64,000 nt of DNA from CAZVYJ01 sp964631565. GTDB lineage: Bacteria; Planctomycetota; Phycisphaerae; SM23-33. The position numbers and the translations under genes were made by a program. The number at the start of each line of letters is the position of its first letter. Position 1 is the stretch's first letter. A model generated the notes under the pieces. It made no database searches, was not told the origin of the DNA, and worked only from the letters and a program-made list of their open reading frames with translations. Location: the NCBI GenBank assembly GCA_964631565.1, contig CAZVYJ010000014.1, forward strand, positions 1 to 64,000, in the 5' to 3' direction. Positions 24,703-33,281 of the stretch are shown here, piece by piece.

Positions 24703-24841
24703 AGCGATGCCCCTTTCTAACTCTGCTTGAAGGAATGCTCCGATTGTCTTCGTAACCTATCGCCGCCGGCATTTACCGTCAAGTGAGCGAAAATCTTTTC
24801 CAGCCGCGTTGCAGAAAATGGTTAATGCTTTCTCCCGCTCT

Positions 24842-24882
24842 GTGAGCGACCTTTTTCCCTGCGGGAAAAACAGGTCGCTCAC
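24842..24882. repeat. strong hairpin in the ald/alr divergent region
   Basis: Outer arms GTGAGCGACCT / AGGTCGCTCAC are perfect; inner arms TTTTCCC / GGGAAAA with a TGC loop. Without a clear T-run outside, it is not a typical terminator. It lies between two divergent genes. Confidence 0.75.
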
Positions 24883-24966
24883 GCAGTCAACGGTTGACCG
24901 TCGCGGTACTTGCCAAGCCGCCCGTTGTGCGGATATCATTTCGGCAGCCGACATGGAAGGTCTGAG

Positions 24967-26097
24967 ATGGCAAGTTTTCTGACAGCTGAGATATCCGCAC
25001 AAGCCATAAGGGGCAATCTCCAGCTTATTCGCGACCACATCGCACCGGGCGTGAAAATATGCGCCGTTGTCAAGGCCGACTGCTACGGACACGGGCTTGA
25101 ACTGCTGGTGGGGTTAATTTCGGAAAAAGCCGACTGCCTCGGCATCGCCACCGCGCAGGAAGCCATCCTGCTCCGCGACCTCGGCTACGAGAGGCCGATT
25201 CTCATGCTTCTGCCGGCATCGGCGTGGATAAACGGCAAGGAGCTGAGCGAAGCGCTGGAATATGTCATACGCGAAAACGTCACGCTTACCGTCGCCTCGA
25301 CGGCTGAGCTGGACATGATATCCAAGGCCGCAGAGCGAGTCCGGGCCGACGCGATGGTTCACATGAAAATCGACAGCGGCATGACCCGCGGCGGAACGCT
25401 GCCGGGCAACGCGCCGGACCTCGTGGCGTATATCAAGCACCTGCCGAACGTCAAACTCACAGGCATGTACACGCACTTCGCCGTCGCCGACGAGGCCGAC
25501 AAGAGCTTCACGCTCAACCAGCTTGCGCAGTTCAAGGCCGCCGTCGACAGCTGCGGCGGGCACGGCGGACTCACGCTGCACGCAGCCAACTCCGCAGCCA
25601 CACTCGACGTGCCTCAGACGCACCTGGACATGGTTCGCCCCGGCATCGCGATTTACGGCTACCATCCGTCCGACGAGATACGGAACCGCCTGCCGCTGCA
25701 GCCATGCATGCGCCTGACCAGCAGGCTCATCCAGGTGAAGGACGTGCTGGCCGGCAGCAGTTGCGGCTATGGGCTTACCTATACGTTCCGCCGCGACGGG
25801 CGGATGGGCATCGTGCCAATCGGTTACGGCGACGGCTACTTCCGCAGCTTCTCCAACCGGGCCACCATGCGCGTCTGCGGCGTCGATGTGCCCATACGCG
25901 GCCGCGTGTCGATGGACCAGGTCATCGTGGACCTCACCGACGTGCCGCAGGCCAGGCTCGGCGAGGAAGTGGAAATCATCTCGCCCGACCGCAACGCGCC
26001 GCACAGCGTGGAAAACCTCGCCCGCATCGCCGGCACGATTCCCTACGAAGTCACCTGCCGCCTCGGCTTCCGCGTCCGCAGAGTGCTTGTGGATTGA
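24967..26097 (+). CDS. alr: alanine racemase
   Basis: 376 residues, the normal length. It makes D-alanine for peptidoglycan. The PLP lysine is in VVKADCYGHG (the VKANAYGHG box). The catalytic-tyrosine region SCGYGLTY and GIVPIGYGDGY follow, with RVSMDQVIVDLTD at the C-terminal domain. ATG 24967 has GGAAGG upstream; the frame continues upstream to 24910 without support. It is divergent from ald. Confidence 0.96.
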   Translation: MASFLTAEISAQAIRGNLQLIRDHIAPGVKICAVVKADCYGHGLELLVGLISEKADCLGIATAQEAILLRDLGYERPILMLLPASAWINGKELSEALEYVIRENVTLTVASTAELDMISKAAERVRADAMVHMKIDSGMTRGGTLPGNAPDLVAYIKHLPNVKLTGMYTHFAVADEADKSFTLNQLAQFKAAVDSCGGHGGLTLHAANSAATLDVPQTHLDMVRPGIAIYGYHPSDEIRNRLPLQPCMRLTSRLIQVKDVLAGSSCGYGLTYTFRRDGRMGIVPIGYGDGYFRSFSNRATMRVCGVDVPIRGRVSMDQVIVDLTDVPQARLGEEVEIISPDRNAPHSVENLARIAGTIPYEVTCRLGFRVRRVLVD

Positions 26098-26152
26098 CGG
26101 CGGCCATGCCAAATTAATGACGACCTGTATTGATCCCCTGTGAAACCGGTGG

Positions 26153-26911
26153 TTATTTCTTCGCCTCGAGGCCGAGACGGGTCATGACCTTTTTCAGGTC
26201 GTCCCAGACTTTCTTGCGGTTGTCGGGCGTGTACTGCCTCAGCAGGTAGGCAGGGTGGAACGTCGGCATGACCGGCGTGCCGGCCAGGCCTTCTCCGATG
26301 TCGGGCAGCTTCTGCCACTGGCCGCGAAGCTTGGTTATGCCTATCTGCGTGTTGAGCAGGTTCTGTGTCGCCGGATTGCCGAGCGTGACGATGACCTTCG
26401 GGCGGATTATCTGAAGCTGGCGGACCAGGTAGTTCCAGCAGGCGCCGACTTCTTCGGGGGCGGGCGCGCGGTTTTCGGGCGGGCGGCACTTGACGATGTT
26501 GCAGATGTAAACATCCTTGCGCTGCAGGCCCATGGCTTCTATCATTTTTGTCAGCAGTTCGCCGGCCCGGCCGACGAAAGGCCGCCCGGTGCGGTCTTCA
26601 TCGGCGCCGGGGCCTTCGCCGACGAACACCAGGTCGGCGTCAGGATTTACCTCGCCGAAGACCGTGTTTGTTCTCGTGGCGGCAAGCCCGCAGCGAGTGC
26701 AGACCTTCACTTCGTTTACGTCGATTTCATTCAGCAGCTCGGCTTTCTGCTGGGCCGTCATTGTCGATTGTTTCTCCGGTGCGCCCCTAAGGGGCGGCTG
26801 GGCCGCCGGCAGGGGATTGCGCCTGGCGGGCAGAAAATCGCCGCCCAGCATGGCGTCGGTCTCGATGAGCTGGCGTGCAGCCTGGAATAAATTGCCCGGT
26901 TCTTTTTCCAT
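26153..26911 (-). CDS. uracil-DNA glycosylase, family 4
   Basis: 252 residues. The cluster-binding and catalytic motifs of family 4 enzymes are clear: CTRCGLAATRTNTVFGE, motif A FVGEGPGADEDRTGRPFVGRAG and motif B HPAYLLRQ. The iron-sulfur cluster should use C in CTRC and later cysteines in the YICNIVKCRPP and CWNYL regions. The N-terminal ~80 residues are a loosely conserved extension, of which part is encoded by a CCCTAAGGG-type palindrome (26782-26796). ATG 26911 (MEKEPG) is chosen; the frame further upstream crosses palindromes. It is downstream of pilT. Confidence 0.92.
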   Translation of the reverse strand: MEKEPGNLFQAARQLIETDAMLGGDFLPARRNPLPAAQPPLRGAPEKQSTMTAQQKAELLNEIDVNEVKVCTRCGLAATRTNTVFGEVNPDADLVFVGEGPGADEDRTGRPFVGRAGELLTKMIEAMGLQRKDVYICNIVKCRPPENRAPAPEEVGACWNYLVRQLQIIRPKVIVTLGNPATQNLLNTQIGITKLRGQWQKLPDIGEGLAGTPVMPTFHPAYLLRQYTPDNRKKVWDDLKKVMTRLGLEAKK

Positions 26912-26956
26912 GGCGGGATTGTAGTACAAGTAATGCTGCGGAATACAGGTTTTTTC

Positions 26957-27018
26957 GCGGCGGCCTGGGAAGGCCGCCGCGCTAGTATGCAGACAACCAC
27001 GGTCCCTCAGGGACCGTG
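26957..27018. repeat. two hairpins between pilT and the glycosylase gene
   Basis: GCGGCGGCCT-GGGA-AGGCCGCCGC (26957-26980), then ACGGTCCC-TCA-GGGACCGT (26999-27017). Neither has a T-run of note on the transcribed strand. The second resembles modules in the MITE-like element at 22180. Confidence 0.7.
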
Positions 27019-27037
27019 CCACCCGTCTGTCCTGTTA

Positions 27038-28174
27038 CTACATGTGCTTGAGTTCGCCGAGGAATGCGTTGGCGTCGTTGGCCCACTTTTCGGCCTCGAG
27101 CGGCTTGATTATTCCCTGCTTTACCAGCATCACCAGCGACCGCTCCAGCGTGCACATGCGCTCTTCGGCCGTGTTTTTCGTCTTGGTCTGCAGGTGGCTG
27201 TATATCTGCTCGGTCTTGCCCATGCGGATGAGATTGGCCATCGCGTAGGTGTTGTTGAGAATTTCCATGGCGACGACGCGGCCCTTGCCGTCTGCCCGCG
27301 GGATGAGCTTCTGCGAGACGATATACCGCAGGCCGAGCGAGAACTGGCTGGCGATTTCGTCCTGCCGCTCGGGCGGGTACATGTCGAGGATGCGCGTGAC
27401 GCTGCCGCGCGCGTCCCGCGTGTGCAGCGTGGAGAAAACCAGGTGCCCGGTTTCGGCGGCCGTCAGCGTCCACGATGCCGACTCGCGGTCTCGCATCTCG
27501 CCGACGAAAATCACGTCCGGGTCTTCGCGCAGGGCGTCGCGCAGGCCCCGCTCGAAGCTCGGCACGTCGCGCCCGACCTCGCGCTGCGAAATTATCGCCT
27601 TGTCGCTTTTCAGGCGGTACTCGATGGGGTCTTCCAGCGTGATGATGCGGCAGCGGTGCGTGCGGCTGATGCGGTCTATCAGCGACGCGATGGTCGTGCT
27701 CTTGCCGGCGCCGGTTATGCCTGTCAGCAGCACCAGGCCCTGCTGGAGATTCACGATGTCCTTCCATACAGCGTTGGGGAAGCCGATGTCCTCCACCTGC
27801 GGTATGTCGCTTTCAAGCGCGCGGATGGCGATGGCAAGCCCGTCGGTGTCGCGGAAGCAGTTCAGCCGGAACTGCATGGTGTCTGTCATGTAGGAGCTGT
27901 CGACCGCGCCGTCGCGCTCAAGGGCCTCGAACTCCTTGTCGCCGAACAGCGTCCTGGCCAGCAGGCGCACCGTTTCGCCGTCGAGGTCGGCCCCCTCGAT
28001 GCGATTGAGCGCACCGTCGGTCCGGTAGACCGGCGGGCAGCCGACCTTCAGGTGCAGGTCCGATACGCGCAGTCGGCCCATCTTCGAGAAGTATTCCAGC
28101 AGATCCCGCATGGAATATTTTCTGTCAGGTGAGGCGGTGTATAACTTCGCGTCTATCCTGAGTCTGTCGGGCAT
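27038..28174 (-). CDS. pilT: type IV pilus retraction ATPase, PilT family
   Basis: 378 residues. Walker A is GITGAGKSTT, the Asp box is RIITLEDPIEY, Walker B is VIFVGEMRD, and AETGHLVFSTLHT follows, the pattern of PilT rather than PilB. The N-terminal domain has SDLHLKVGCPPVYRTDG. PilT hexamers depolymerise pilin. ATG 28174 is used; ATG 28111 (MRDLLEYFSK) is closer to the usual PilT start and is possible. It is oriented away from the pilM-secretin locus 3 kb to the right, which could hold the partner machine. Confidence 0.92.
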   Translation of the reverse strand: MPDRLRIDAKLYTASPDRKYSMRDLLEYFSKMGRLRVSDLHLKVGCPPVYRTDGALNRIEGADLDGETVRLLARTLFGDKEFEALERDGAVDSSYMTDTMQFRLNCFRDTDGLAIAIRALESDIPQVEDIGFPNAVWKDIVNLQQGLVLLTGITGAGKSTTIASLIDRISRTHRCRIITLEDPIEYRLKSDKAIISQREVGRDVPSFERGLRDALREDPDVIFVGEMRDRESASWTLTAAETGHLVFSTLHTRDARGSVTRILDMYPPERQDEIASQFSLGLRYIVSQKLIPRADGKGRVVAMEILNNTYAMANLIRMGKTEQIYSHLQTKTKNTAEERMCTLERSLVMLVKQGIIKPLEAEKWANDANAFLGELKHM

Positions 28175-28237
28175 ATGGAAACAATATTAGCTTCGCAAAA
28201 GCTCAAAGTCGATAACAGCCCGCGCGGTTATTTGCAT

Positions 28238-29545
28238 TTACCTGCATTCGGCGTTGTTGGCGTATGCGATGCCGGCTTCATCCATGCCGCGGCCGCTGCC
28301 GTCGCGTTTGATTTTCACCTTGATTACCGGGCATATATCGTCGGGCGACTTGGCCGGCAGGCCGCTGAAAACATCACGAAGCGGCAGGTGCGTTATTTTA
28401 ATGGCCTTGCCCGTGTCGAGCATTTTCGCGGAGACGAAACGCCAGCCGTGTATGTTGGCGACGCTGAACGATTCGCCCGGGTATCGCGCCAGGTGCAGAT
28501 ACATGTAGTCGCCCTTGCTCGTCGCCAGCCACGGCGCCAGCAGGCTGGACATCGGGGCTTCCAGCACCGCGCCGCAGCCGTATATCGACTCGCCGTGTTT
28601 TTTCATCCATTTTCCGATTGCTTCCAGGTTCCGCCGCTGCCATGGGGCGAGCGTGCCGTCTGCTTTCGGTCCGACGTTCAACAGCAGATTGCCGCCGTGC
28701 TGCACGCAGCGGATAAGGTATAAGATCAGACCCCTGGCCGTCTTGCGGTTCAGGTCGGTCGATGAGTAACCCCACAGGTCGCCCATGGTGTCGCAAAGCT
28801 CCCACGGCGTCGGCTGGGGGCGGAACTCCTGCTCCGGCGTGCGGAAATCGCCTTCGGTGCACATGCGGTTGTTCATGATGATGTGCGGCTGATGTTTGCG
28901 GACGAACGCATCCAGCTCGTCGGCCCGCCAGTATCGCCGCAATTCATCGCTGACCGCGCCCCTGATGTCCTTCGGCACAAATCCCCAGTACGAGAAATCC
29001 GGCGGGGCGTTGCCGTCGTACCACAGCACGTCGATTTTTCCGTAGCGTGTGACAAGCTCTTTCACCTGCGCGTGGATGTAATCGACGAATTCGCTCCACG
29101 CGGCCGGGTCTTTCTTCGGACCTTTCCAGAAGCCCGGCCAGCGCCAGTCCATCGGCGAGAAATAGAGGCCGACTTTCAGCCCGGCCTTGCGGGCGGCCTT
29201 TGTGTACTCGGCGATAAAGTCGCGCTTCGGCGTCATCTTCACCGAGTTGAAGCTCGTCGTGGCAGTGTCCCACAGGCAGTAGCCCTCGTGATGCTTGGCG
29301 CCCATGACGACGTACTTGAAGCCGGCGTGTTTCGCCGTTGCCATCAGGGCGTCAGCGTCGAACTTGCTGCCTGTGAACTTCGGCTCGTACTTCGCGGCGT
29401 ATTCAGCCGACGAAAGCCCTTCGTTGTACATCGTCCAGCAGTCGGTGTTGGTGGCTGTGTAAACGCCCCAGTGAATGAACATGCCGAATCTCGCTTCCCG
29501 CCACCACTTCATGCGGTCAGTCTGTGCGCCGGTTGGTGCTGCCAT
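28238..29545 (-). CDS. alpha-L-fucosidase, GH29 family
   Basis: 435 residues. The catalytic barrel begins MKWWREARFGMFIHWGVYTA, with the nucleophile aspartate in KIDVLWYDGN and a typical KHHEGYCLWDT segment. It would remove alpha-linked fucose from polysaccharides. I see no signal peptide at the N-terminus, so it may act in the cytoplasm or be exported another way. AAGGAG precedes ATG 29545. mtaB lies 39 bases upstream and pilT 63 bases downstream on the same strand. Confidence 0.9.
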   Translation of the reverse strand: MAAPTGAQTDRMKWWREARFGMFIHWGVYTATNTDCWTMYNEGLSSAEYAAKYEPKFTGSKFDADALMATAKHAGFKYVVMGAKHHEGYCLWDTATTSFNSVKMTPKRDFIAEYTKAARKAGLKVGLYFSPMDWRWPGFWKGPKKDPAAWSEFVDYIHAQVKELVTRYGKIDVLWYDGNAPPDFSYWGFVPKDIRGAVSDELRRYWRADELDAFVRKHQPHIIMNNRMCTEGDFRTPEQEFRPQPTPWELCDTMGDLWGYSSTDLNRKTARGLILYLIRCVQHGGNLLLNVGPKADGTLAPWQRRNLEAIGKWMKKHGESIYGCGAVLEAPMSSLLAPWLATSKGDYMYLHLARYPGESFSVANIHGWRFVSAKMLDTGKAIKITHLPLRDVFSGLPAKSPDDICPVIKVKIKRDGSGRGMDEAGIAYANNAECR

Positions 29546-29584
29546 AATGAACTGCTCCTTGTTGCACGATTTTTCAAACAGAGC

Positions 29585-31051
29585 CTAAACGACAATTCGC
29601 CCTTGCAGGCCCGCATCCGTTGCGCGGTCTATCTCAAGGCCAACGATGCTGCCGGTAAGTTTATCTTCTGATAAACCGCCGGCATACGGGAAAGTTACTG
29701 TCAGGTACCTGTCTGTCATCGCCTGCCGCGTTGCCGACGACGGCATTGTGCTCTCCACGATTCCTTCGGTCCGCTCGCCGACGAACTGCCGGCGGTATTG
29801 GCCGGCCAGCTGCTTTTCAAGCTCCGCCAGTTCCGCGATGCGGGCCTTTACGACCTCAACAGGCGGCGCTTCGTGGCGGTATGTCCAGGCGGCCGTCCCT
29901 TCTATCGCGCTGAAAGGAAAAATGTGAATCTTAGAAAACCCGGCGTGCCGCGCCGCGGCAAGCGTTTCGGCGAAATCGGCGTCGGTTTCGCCCGGAAAGC
30001 CCACAATGATATCGGTGGTTATGGCGGGGCGGTCAAGCGACTGCCTCAGGCTGTCCACGGTGGCGCGGAATTCATCCGGCGTGTACTGGCGGTTCATGCG
30101 TTTTAAGATGGCGGCCGAGCCGGACTGCAGCGGCAGGTGAAGGTGAGGCGCGACGTTCGGCGTGTCGCGATAGACCGCCAGCAGCTGCCCGGTCAGGTCG
30201 CCCGGCTCGAGGCTGGACAGCCTCACTCGCCACAAACCTTCGATGGCTGCGATTCGCCTTACCAGTTTCGGCAGCAGGGCGGGCCGGCCGTCCCATTTGC
30301 GGCGGATGGCGGTATCTCGCCCGAACGCCCCGAGAAACACGCCGCACAACACGATTTCCCTGTGGCCGGCTGCGACCAGATCGCGGCATTCCCGCTCGAT
30401 TTCGTCGATGCTTCTGGAGCGGACAACAGGGCGGGTGTAGGACACTATGCAGTAGGCGCAGAAAGCGTCGCAGCCTTCCTGGACTTTCACAAATGCCCGC
30501 TGGTGGCCGGGAAATTCGTCTACGCTTCCCAGCCCGCTCGTTCCCGGTCGTTTGAGCTTGACAGCGGCCGACCGGCGCGGTTTTATAGTGTCAGGCACAG
30601 AGGCGTCAGGGCGGCAGTCAACACCACCCGCACTCATATATTCATCATACCCTTTGGCATCGGTTGACTGTGCTGCTTTGAGGTGCGGTTCGGCCAGACC
30701 CGGCAACCGAGCAAAATGCCCGATCAGGTCGTCGTGATGGCCTGCAATCAGGGTTTTTTCCGGCGGAATCTGCAGGGATTCGAGCAGTTTTCTGATGCGC
30801 CGGCCGTCGTAGTTGCTGTAACATCCTACGACGGCCACAAAAGCAGCCGGCGAGCTGCGAACGGCCCGACGAAGCGCTTGTCGGCTTTTTCGCATGGCGG
30901 CGGTTGTGACGCAGCAGGTGTTCAATACGATAAGGTCGGCCTGCTGACCGGCAGAGGCTTCGACAAACCCTCGCCTCCGCAACATCGCTGATATGGCGGC
31001 GCCTTCATACTGATTGACCTTGCAGCCCAGTGTTGTAATGGCGAATAACAT
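29585..31051 (-). CDS. mtaB: tRNA t6A37 methylthiotransferase MtaB
   Basis: 488 residues. The three domains are visible: an N-terminal UPF0004 domain (TTLGCKVNQYEGAAI, VLNTCCVT), the radical SAM motif CDAFCAYC with DIIVGFPGETDADF and a C-terminal TRAM-like region (GERTEGIVE, TVTFPYAGG). MtaB adds a methylthio group to t6A37 to give ms2t6A. A ~50-residue low-complexity insert (~residues 125-175) lies between the domains. It is divergent from pilM. Confidence 0.9.
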   Translation of the reverse strand: MLFAITTLGCKVNQYEGAAISAMLRRRGFVEASAGQQADLIVLNTCCVTTAAMRKSRQALRRAVRSSPAAFVAVVGCYSNYDGRRIRKLLESLQIPPEKTLIAGHHDDLIGHFARLPGLAEPHLKAAQSTDAKGYDEYMSAGGVDCRPDASVPDTIKPRRSAAVKLKRPGTSGLGSVDEFPGHQRAFVKVQEGCDAFCAYCIVSYTRPVVRSRSIDEIERECRDLVAAGHREIVLCGVFLGAFGRDTAIRRKWDGRPALLPKLVRRIAAIEGLWRVRLSSLEPGDLTGQLLAVYRDTPNVAPHLHLPLQSGSAAILKRMNRQYTPDEFRATVDSLRQSLDRPAITTDIIVGFPGETDADFAETLAAARHAGFSKIHIFPFSAIEGTAAWTYRHEAPPVEVVKARIAELAELEKQLAGQYRRQFVGERTEGIVESTMPSSATRQAMTDRYLTVTFPYAGGLSEDKLTGSIVGLEIDRATDAGLQGRIVV

Positions 31052-31119
31052 GATGTAAGCATAGTGTAACGGCTGGCGCGGCTTGGCGAAACAAAGCGGT
31101 TTGACCCGTGGATGCGGAG

Positions 31120-31148
31120 TTGCCGTCCGGAATTAAAGAGTATATTAT
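31120..31148 (+). promoter_or_regulatory. candidate promoter for the pilM locus
   Basis: TTGCCG (31120-31125) and TATTAT (31143-31148) with a 17-base spacer, ~145 bases upstream of pilM. The -10 matches 5 of 6 and the -35 4 of 6. Confidence 0.45.
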
Positions 31149-31293
31149 ACCCGACGGCGCAGAAGCTTGCAGAACCTTGATATTTGTGAAACGCCGCAGG
31201 CGAACGGCAGTTTCGGCGCCGCCGAGTCGAGAATAAAATAATTTTGTGGGCCGATGCGTTTATCGGCCCGGTGCAGGCCGCCAAGGAGCAGCG

Positions 31294-33264
31294 ATGGCTA
31301 TACCCAAGACCGCGTGGGGCATTGATATCGGGCAGTGCGCCCTAAAGGCCCTCAAGCTTCGTGACGTCGAAGGCGAGATGCAGGTTGAAGCCTTCGATAT
31401 AATCGAGCATCCGAAGATTCTCTCCCAGCCGGATGCAAACAGACAGCAGCTCATCCAGAACGCTCTCGAACAGTTTTTGGCTCGCAACAATATTTCAGGT
31501 TCATCGGTGTGCATTTCCGTACCGGGCCAGACCAGCTTCACGCGTTTCGTCAAACTGCCTCCGGTCGAGCCGAAAAAAATACCCGATATAGTCAAGTTCG
31601 AGGCCGAGCAGCAGATTCCGTTCCCCATAGAGGAAGTCGTCTGGCGATGGCAGACGTTCCATGACCCCAACAGCCCGGATGTGGAAGTCGGCATCTTCGC
31701 GATGAAGCGAAGCGACGTCGCCAACATGCTCGACAATTTCACACTGCTCGAAGTTCCGGTCGACTGCGTTCAAATGGCGCCGCTGGCCCTGTACAACTTT
31801 CTTATCTTCGACGAACAGGCCGCCGCCGACGGCGCGACGCTGCTGGCCGACGTAGGCGCCGACAAGACCGACCTGGTCTTCTCAGACGGGGCGAAAATCT
31901 GGACCAGAACAATTCAGATAGGCGGCAACAACTTCACCGAGGCGCTGGTCAAGGCGTTCAAGCTGTCGTTCGCGAAGGCCGAGAAGCTCAAACGCACCGC
32001 AGCCACCAGCAAGTACGCCCGCCAGATTTTCCAGGCGATGAGGCCGGTCTTCGCCGACCTCGTCCAGGAAATACAGAGGTCAATCGGCTACTACACCTCG
32101 CTGAACCGCAATACGCGATTCAAGAAACTCGTGGGTCTGGGCAACGGCTTCCGCCTGCCCGGCCTGCAGAAGTTCCTCGAGCAGAACCTCAACATTCCCG
32201 TCGTCCGCATCGATACATATAACCGCCTGAGCCATTCTCCCACGGTCAGCGCGCCGACATTCACCGAGAACGTGCTTTCGTTCGCGGTGGCCTACGGCCT
32301 GGCCGCCCAGGGACTGGGGCAGACGCCTATACTCACCAGCCTGCTGCCGAGCGAAATCGCCCGCAAAAGACTGTGGGACAAAAAACTTCCCTGGTTCATC
32401 GGTGCTGCAGCCGCTCTCTTGATCGCGATGTTTATCGTCGGCTGGCGAAACAGCAAGGACAATAAAGCCCTCGTGCCGGACAGCCCGGATCTGCAGGCGG
32501 CCATCCGGATCACAGGCAACGTCACCGCCCTGAAAAACCAGAACAGGAACTGGGATTCCCAGAAAGACAACGTAAAGAAGAAAGACATCGGCAAATATCT
32601 GCAGCTTTTCGGGTATCGCACATATCAGCCGGACGCCTTGGCGATGATTTCGCAGGCCATAAGCGATGTCGCACGCGACCAGGGCTATCTGACCATTGAA
32701 TCGATCGAAACCATCGCCAGGAAACCGAGATCGCAGCGATCGATAGTGATTATCAAGGAAATAAACCTCGGCAATTATTATGAAGACCTCTCGACGGTGA
32801 AGCTGCTGACCGACTCCGTCGCCGAGGGAGGAATGGCGCCGCTTTCGCCCGATATCGCCGCCGCCAAAAGAACCGGAACGAACATTCAGAGAGGTTTCTG
32901 CGTCACAATCAGGGGCCGCGTACCGCTCGACGTCAACACGGCGGACTCGCAGATAGTCACTCCCCTCCAGAACAGGCTGAGGGAATTGGCCAAGGAATAC
33001 GGCCAGTTCGAGATTATCGAAATCAAGCGGGATTTCGAGAGAACCGCCGCCGCAGGTGCAGGTGCAGCTGCAGGTGCAGGAGAGCATTTTGTCCCGAATG
33101 TGCCGGCCGGCGCCGCCGAGACGAAAAAAACTCTGGATGAAGACCCCTATTTCCCCGGCGAGGACATGTCCGGCGACGCTCACTTTGTCATAGCGTTCAA
33201 GCTGGCCGTTACCGGCGACGGTCTGAATCTGCCGGATAAAGAGGAAAAAGACAATAAGCGGTAG
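31294..33264 (+). CDS. pilM: PilM-like protein with fused membrane/PilN-like part
   Basis: 656 residues, about twice a usual PilM (~350). Residues 1-~350 are the actin-like PilM fold: AWGIDIGQCALKALKL, FVKLPPVEPKKI and ADVGADKTDLVF. A membrane helix at ~364-383 (PWFIGAAAALLIAMFIVGW) and a ~270-residue periplasmic part follow, which would take the role of PilN. An Ala-Gly run (AGAGAAAGAG) near 33050-33082 comes from GCAGGT repeats. ATG 31294 has AAGGAG upstream. It leads a six-gene set with two anchored proteins, a secretin, a YdjY-domain protein and a membrane protein. Confidence 0.85.
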   Translation: MAIPKTAWGIDIGQCALKALKLRDVEGEMQVEAFDIIEHPKILSQPDANRQQLIQNALEQFLARNNISGSSVCISVPGQTSFTRFVKLPPVEPKKIPDIVKFEAEQQIPFPIEEVVWRWQTFHDPNSPDVEVGIFAMKRSDVANMLDNFTLLEVPVDCVQMAPLALYNFLIFDEQAAADGATLLADVGADKTDLVFSDGAKIWTRTIQIGGNNFTEALVKAFKLSFAKAEKLKRTAATSKYARQIFQAMRPVFADLVQEIQRSIGYYTSLNRNTRFKKLVGLGNGFRLPGLQKFLEQNLNIPVVRIDTYNRLSHSPTVSAPTFTENVLSFAVAYGLAAQGLGQTPILTSLLPSEIARKRLWDKKLPWFIGAAAALLIAMFIVGWRNSKDNKALVPDSPDLQAAIRITGNVTALKNQNRNWDSQKDNVKKKDIGKYLQLFGYRTYQPDALAMISQAISDVARDQGYLTIESIETIARKPRSQRSIVIIKEINLGNYYEDLSTVKLLTDSVAEGGMAPLSPDIAAAKRTGTNIQRGFCVTIRGRVPLDVNTADSQIVTPLQNRLRELAKEYGQFEIIEIKRDFERTAAAGAGAAAGAGEHFVPNVPAGAAETKKTLDEDPYFPGEDMSGDAHFVIAFKLAVTGDGLNLPDKEEKDNKR

Positions 33265-33281
33265 TACAGGAGACTGTCCCA

